Shown: positions 61,598 through 64,000 of the stretch, piece after piece
Layout of the letters: every line of letters starts with the position of its first letter
Position numbering within the stretch: position 1 is the first letter of the stretch
NCBI GenBank assembly: GCA_942159475.1
Contig: OW804096.1
Span: 18,004,906 to 18,068,905, forward strand
Origin: Sthenelais limicola
Lineage: Eukaryota; Annelida; Polychaeta; Phyllodocida; Sigalionidae
DNA: 64,000 nt
Direction of reading: 5' to 3'
Program-made: the position numbers and the translations under genes
The notes under the pieces: model-generated
The model's input: only the letters and a program-made list of their open reading frames with translations
Told to the model about the DNA's origin: nothing
Databases searched by the model: none

Positions 61598-62160
61598 ATG
61601 GCTGACGACAATTCTCATGCCGAGGTGCAACGCGAGGTGCCTGCTAAGGACAGGAAGAGGCCCAAGCGATTGTGAAAGACAACTGTGCTGCAAGCAGCGG
61701 AGTTCAGCACTCAGCCAACCAACCGAGGAGACCTAACGGGAGACGGATAGTCAAACCAACCGGAAAACCATGCCTCTGGCGAAGGATCCTGATGCCCTTG
61801 CAGGCAAGTACTGCTGACACAAGCAGATCATAGCTCTTGCGAAAAAGTTCCGTCCTCAAGGACTGGATGACAGCCCTGTTGTGGTTATGTGCCTGCAGAA
61901 CAAAAAGGAGCTTGATCATGCGGTCAAGGAAATCACCGAGCGCGAGTGGTTTTCCGAATACCCAGACTATGTGTCCGGGTGTGGATCCGGGAAGAATATG
62001 AAGAGTTCTTTCGTAAGGCTACCGATCCTGCATCCGTGATGCAGGCCGATCTCCATTATACGCATGAGAACAACCGGAAGCTGCAGATGGCTAAAGGCCA
62101 CAAAGCCACCCCTGGAAAATGCCTGGAAGAAAGGGTTTAAGATCCCCCGCATGGGTGGAT
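61598..62160 (+). pseudogene. Gypsy gag remnant (second element or same lineage)
   Basis: An ATG at 61598 opens a short basic frame (MADDNSHAEVQREVPAKDRK). Further on, KKFRPQGLDDSPVVVMCLQN and EITEREWFSEYPDY, then after a frameshift REEYEEFFRKATDP and HENNRKLQMAKGHK. The style is that of a Gypsy capsid/matrix region. It follows the possible LTR and is cut at 62359 by LINE-A. Decayed by frameshifts and stops. Confidence 0.4.
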
Positions 62161-62358
62161 GACAGGACTGGGCGACTAGTTCAACTAGTATGCTAACCGT
62201 CCTGCAGAAATCACAGGGTAAGGGTACGGCAACTAGAGTGGTTTCAGCTGCTCAATGGAAAGCTCCTGTTCTTCCAACTGTTGAGGCACTGGAGGCCAGT
62301 CCCTACTCCTCCTTCCCTGGTAGATTGTGAAGCTGTTGCGACTACTCGTGCAGGGTTC

Positions 62359-64000
62359 TTGAATCGAAAGGGCACCTTTCAGTTCACCAATCCGGATTTC
62401 GTCGAGGACGCAGCACAACAGATCACTTAGTGAGCCTGGAGAGCTGGATCCGAGATGGGTTTGCTAACAAAGAACATGTGGTCAGTGTCTTCTTTGACCT
62501 GGAGAAGGCATATGATACCACCTGGAGGTATGGGATCATGAGAGACATTCACAAGCTGGGTTTGAGAGGAAGACTGACTGGATTTATTGGAAACTTCCTG
62601 ACGGATAGATCTTTCCAAGTCCGCCTAGGGTCAGTCCTCTCCGAAAGTGAAGAGCAGGAAATGGGTGTACCCCAAGGCTGTATCCTCTCAGTGACCCTCT
62701 TCAGTGTTAAGATCAACAGCATCACTAAACAACTTCAACCTAGTGTTGAATGCTGCTTGTATGTGGATGATTTTGTCATCTGCTACAAGGGCACCCACAT
62801 GCGAACAATTGAACGCATACTACAGCAGACTCTGACAAGACTAGCTGAGTGGAGCACCAACAATGGCTTCAAATTCTCAGCAGAGAAAACTTGTGTTGTG
62901 CATTTCTGCCGAAGGCGAGGGTGCAAAGAGGAGCCAACACTATATCTCCAAGGAAAAAATCTGGTAGTCCAGGAGGAGGTAAAATTCCTTGGCGTGGTAT
63001 TTGACAGGATTCTTTCCTTCAAACCACACATTGAATACCTCCGGAGGAAATGCCAGAAGGCAATGAACCTGCTGAAGGTCCTCAGTCACCCCAACTGGGG
63101 TTGTAACAAAGAGACCTTGCTGACATTGTACAAAATGTATATCCAATCAAGGTTAGACTATGGATCTATGGTGTATGCCTCTGCTCCAAGGTCTTACCTG
63201 GACAGACTTAAGCCCATTCAGAACCAGGGACTGAGACTTTGTCTTGGAGCCTTACGTACAACTCCTGCACCAAGCCTTCATATTGAAGCTGGTATACCAC
63301 CTCTGGAGTTTCGCCGGGAAAAGCTCACACTGCAATACACTATACGTGTCAGAGCTAACCCCAAAAATCCAGCCCACAAACTCATATTTGACAACAAGAA
63401 CACTGTGTATCGGGAGAAGCCAAATGCCATCAAGCCAATGGCAGTGACAGCTAGGTCTTTATTCCGAGAAGCTGGTGTACCAATGAAAAGAGTAATGACT
63501 GAAAAACCACCAGAGACTCCACCATGGGAACAAAAATTACCCCTGGTTATCCTGGACCTTGACACAAACAAGAAAACTGAGACTCCTGTGCATGTATTTG
63601 AAAAACAATACAGTGAAATCAGGACACAGTTTGAAAGCCATACAGCCATTTTCACTGATGGTTCCAAAGATGGTAGTCGTGTTGGATTTGCCGTGCATAC
63701 ACCATTTGGGAACTTGAAGAAGGCTCTCCACAAGGAAAGCAGCATCTACACTGCTGAAGGAAAAGCACTGCTTAAGGCACTTGAATGGGTACAGGTCTCA
63801 CGGATGAAGAAATTCATCATATTCTCAGACTCGCACCCATGTCTAGAAGCTGTGACCAACCTTTATCCTAAGAACCCAATCATACAAGCAATTCAAGAGA
63901 CATACACTGAAAACAAAAGACTGGACAAAGAAGTGGTGTTGTGCTGGGTGCCAAGCCACATTGGAATAGAAGGAAATGAGGCAGCAGACATTGCAGCCAA
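62359..64000 (+). mobile_element. LINE-A copy 7, 5'-truncated, runs off the window
   Basis: Starts TTCTTGAATCGAAAGGGCAC in RT and is open through YVDD and RNase H to the window end without a stop in the ORF2 frame. It interrupts the Gypsy gag-like region. The 3' end lies outside. Confidence 0.9.

Noticed and set aside
14729..64000. Repeated units as a CRISPR array or satellite
   Set aside because: The repeats are kilobase LINE copies with coding content and target duplications. No short regular repeat-spacer pattern is present.

Overview
This is a eukaryotic window with no operons or bacterial signals. It shows splice-site-bounded coding fragments, AT-rich spacers, short SINEs and many LINE insertions. 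It looks like a repeat-dense block from an invertebrate nuclear genome. Three features would fit a mollusc: (TCAC)n-tailed retroelements, RNase H-bearing I/Nimb-like LINEs, and Ngaro/DIRS, Gypsy and integrase-type DNA transposons together. That assignment is inference and no taxonomic marker gene is present.

The dominant component is one LINE family, called LINE-A here. It has a ~0.6 kb 5'UTR, ORF1 with three zinc knuckles, and ORF2 with endonuclease, reverse transcriptase, RNase H and a Cys/His tail. It ends in a short 3'UTR and an (AACCA)n tail. At least eleven copies or fragments are present, all on the + strand. The best copy, 55480-61396, has both ORFs open and a perfect 12-bp target-site duplication. 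A second full-length copy (15171-25757) is split only by a 4.7-kb DNA transposon. It sits inside an older LINE-A copy (14729-29700), which itself interrupts the region of a minus-strand nuclease-like gene. A related LINE (LINE-B, 48533-53940) lies in a decayed Gypsy element and shares 5'UTR blocks with LINE-A. Its 3' end resembles that of a SINE found four times in the window.

Layout: 1-1253, minus-strand remnants with SGNH-like and NADAR domains. 1384-2655, end of a minus-strand LTR element. 2841-3765, dispersed repeats. 3772-5300, a decayed LINE without RNase H carrying three nested insertions. 5452-6042, exons of a MADF/Myb-like protein. 7252-8488, a LINE-A 3' piece and an unrecognised membrane-protein-like ORF. 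8486-12945, a minus-strand Ngaro/DIRS-like tyrosine-recombinase retroelement with a 563-bp inverted-repeat element in its terminal repeat and a SINE in its RT. 13531-14728, a FEN/PIN-like nuclease plus Cys-rich gene. 14729-32535, the nested LINE-A block with the integrase-type transposon at 19828-24496. 32536-36536, mostly featureless. 36537-40919, exons of an unrecognised minus-strand gene, one split by a LINE-A insertion carrying a probable 3' transduction. 41781-45648, LINE-A pieces, a Gypsy integrase fragment and an inverted-repeat element. 45664-54483, a decayed Gypsy element split by LINE-B. 55480-61396, the intact LINE-A. 61598-62160, a Gypsy gag remnant. 62359-64000, a LINE-A copy running off the window.

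Functionally this is an arena of mobile elements inserting into one another. The few host-like exons are fragmentary. Most annotation therefore concerns element structure, insertion boundaries and relative age.
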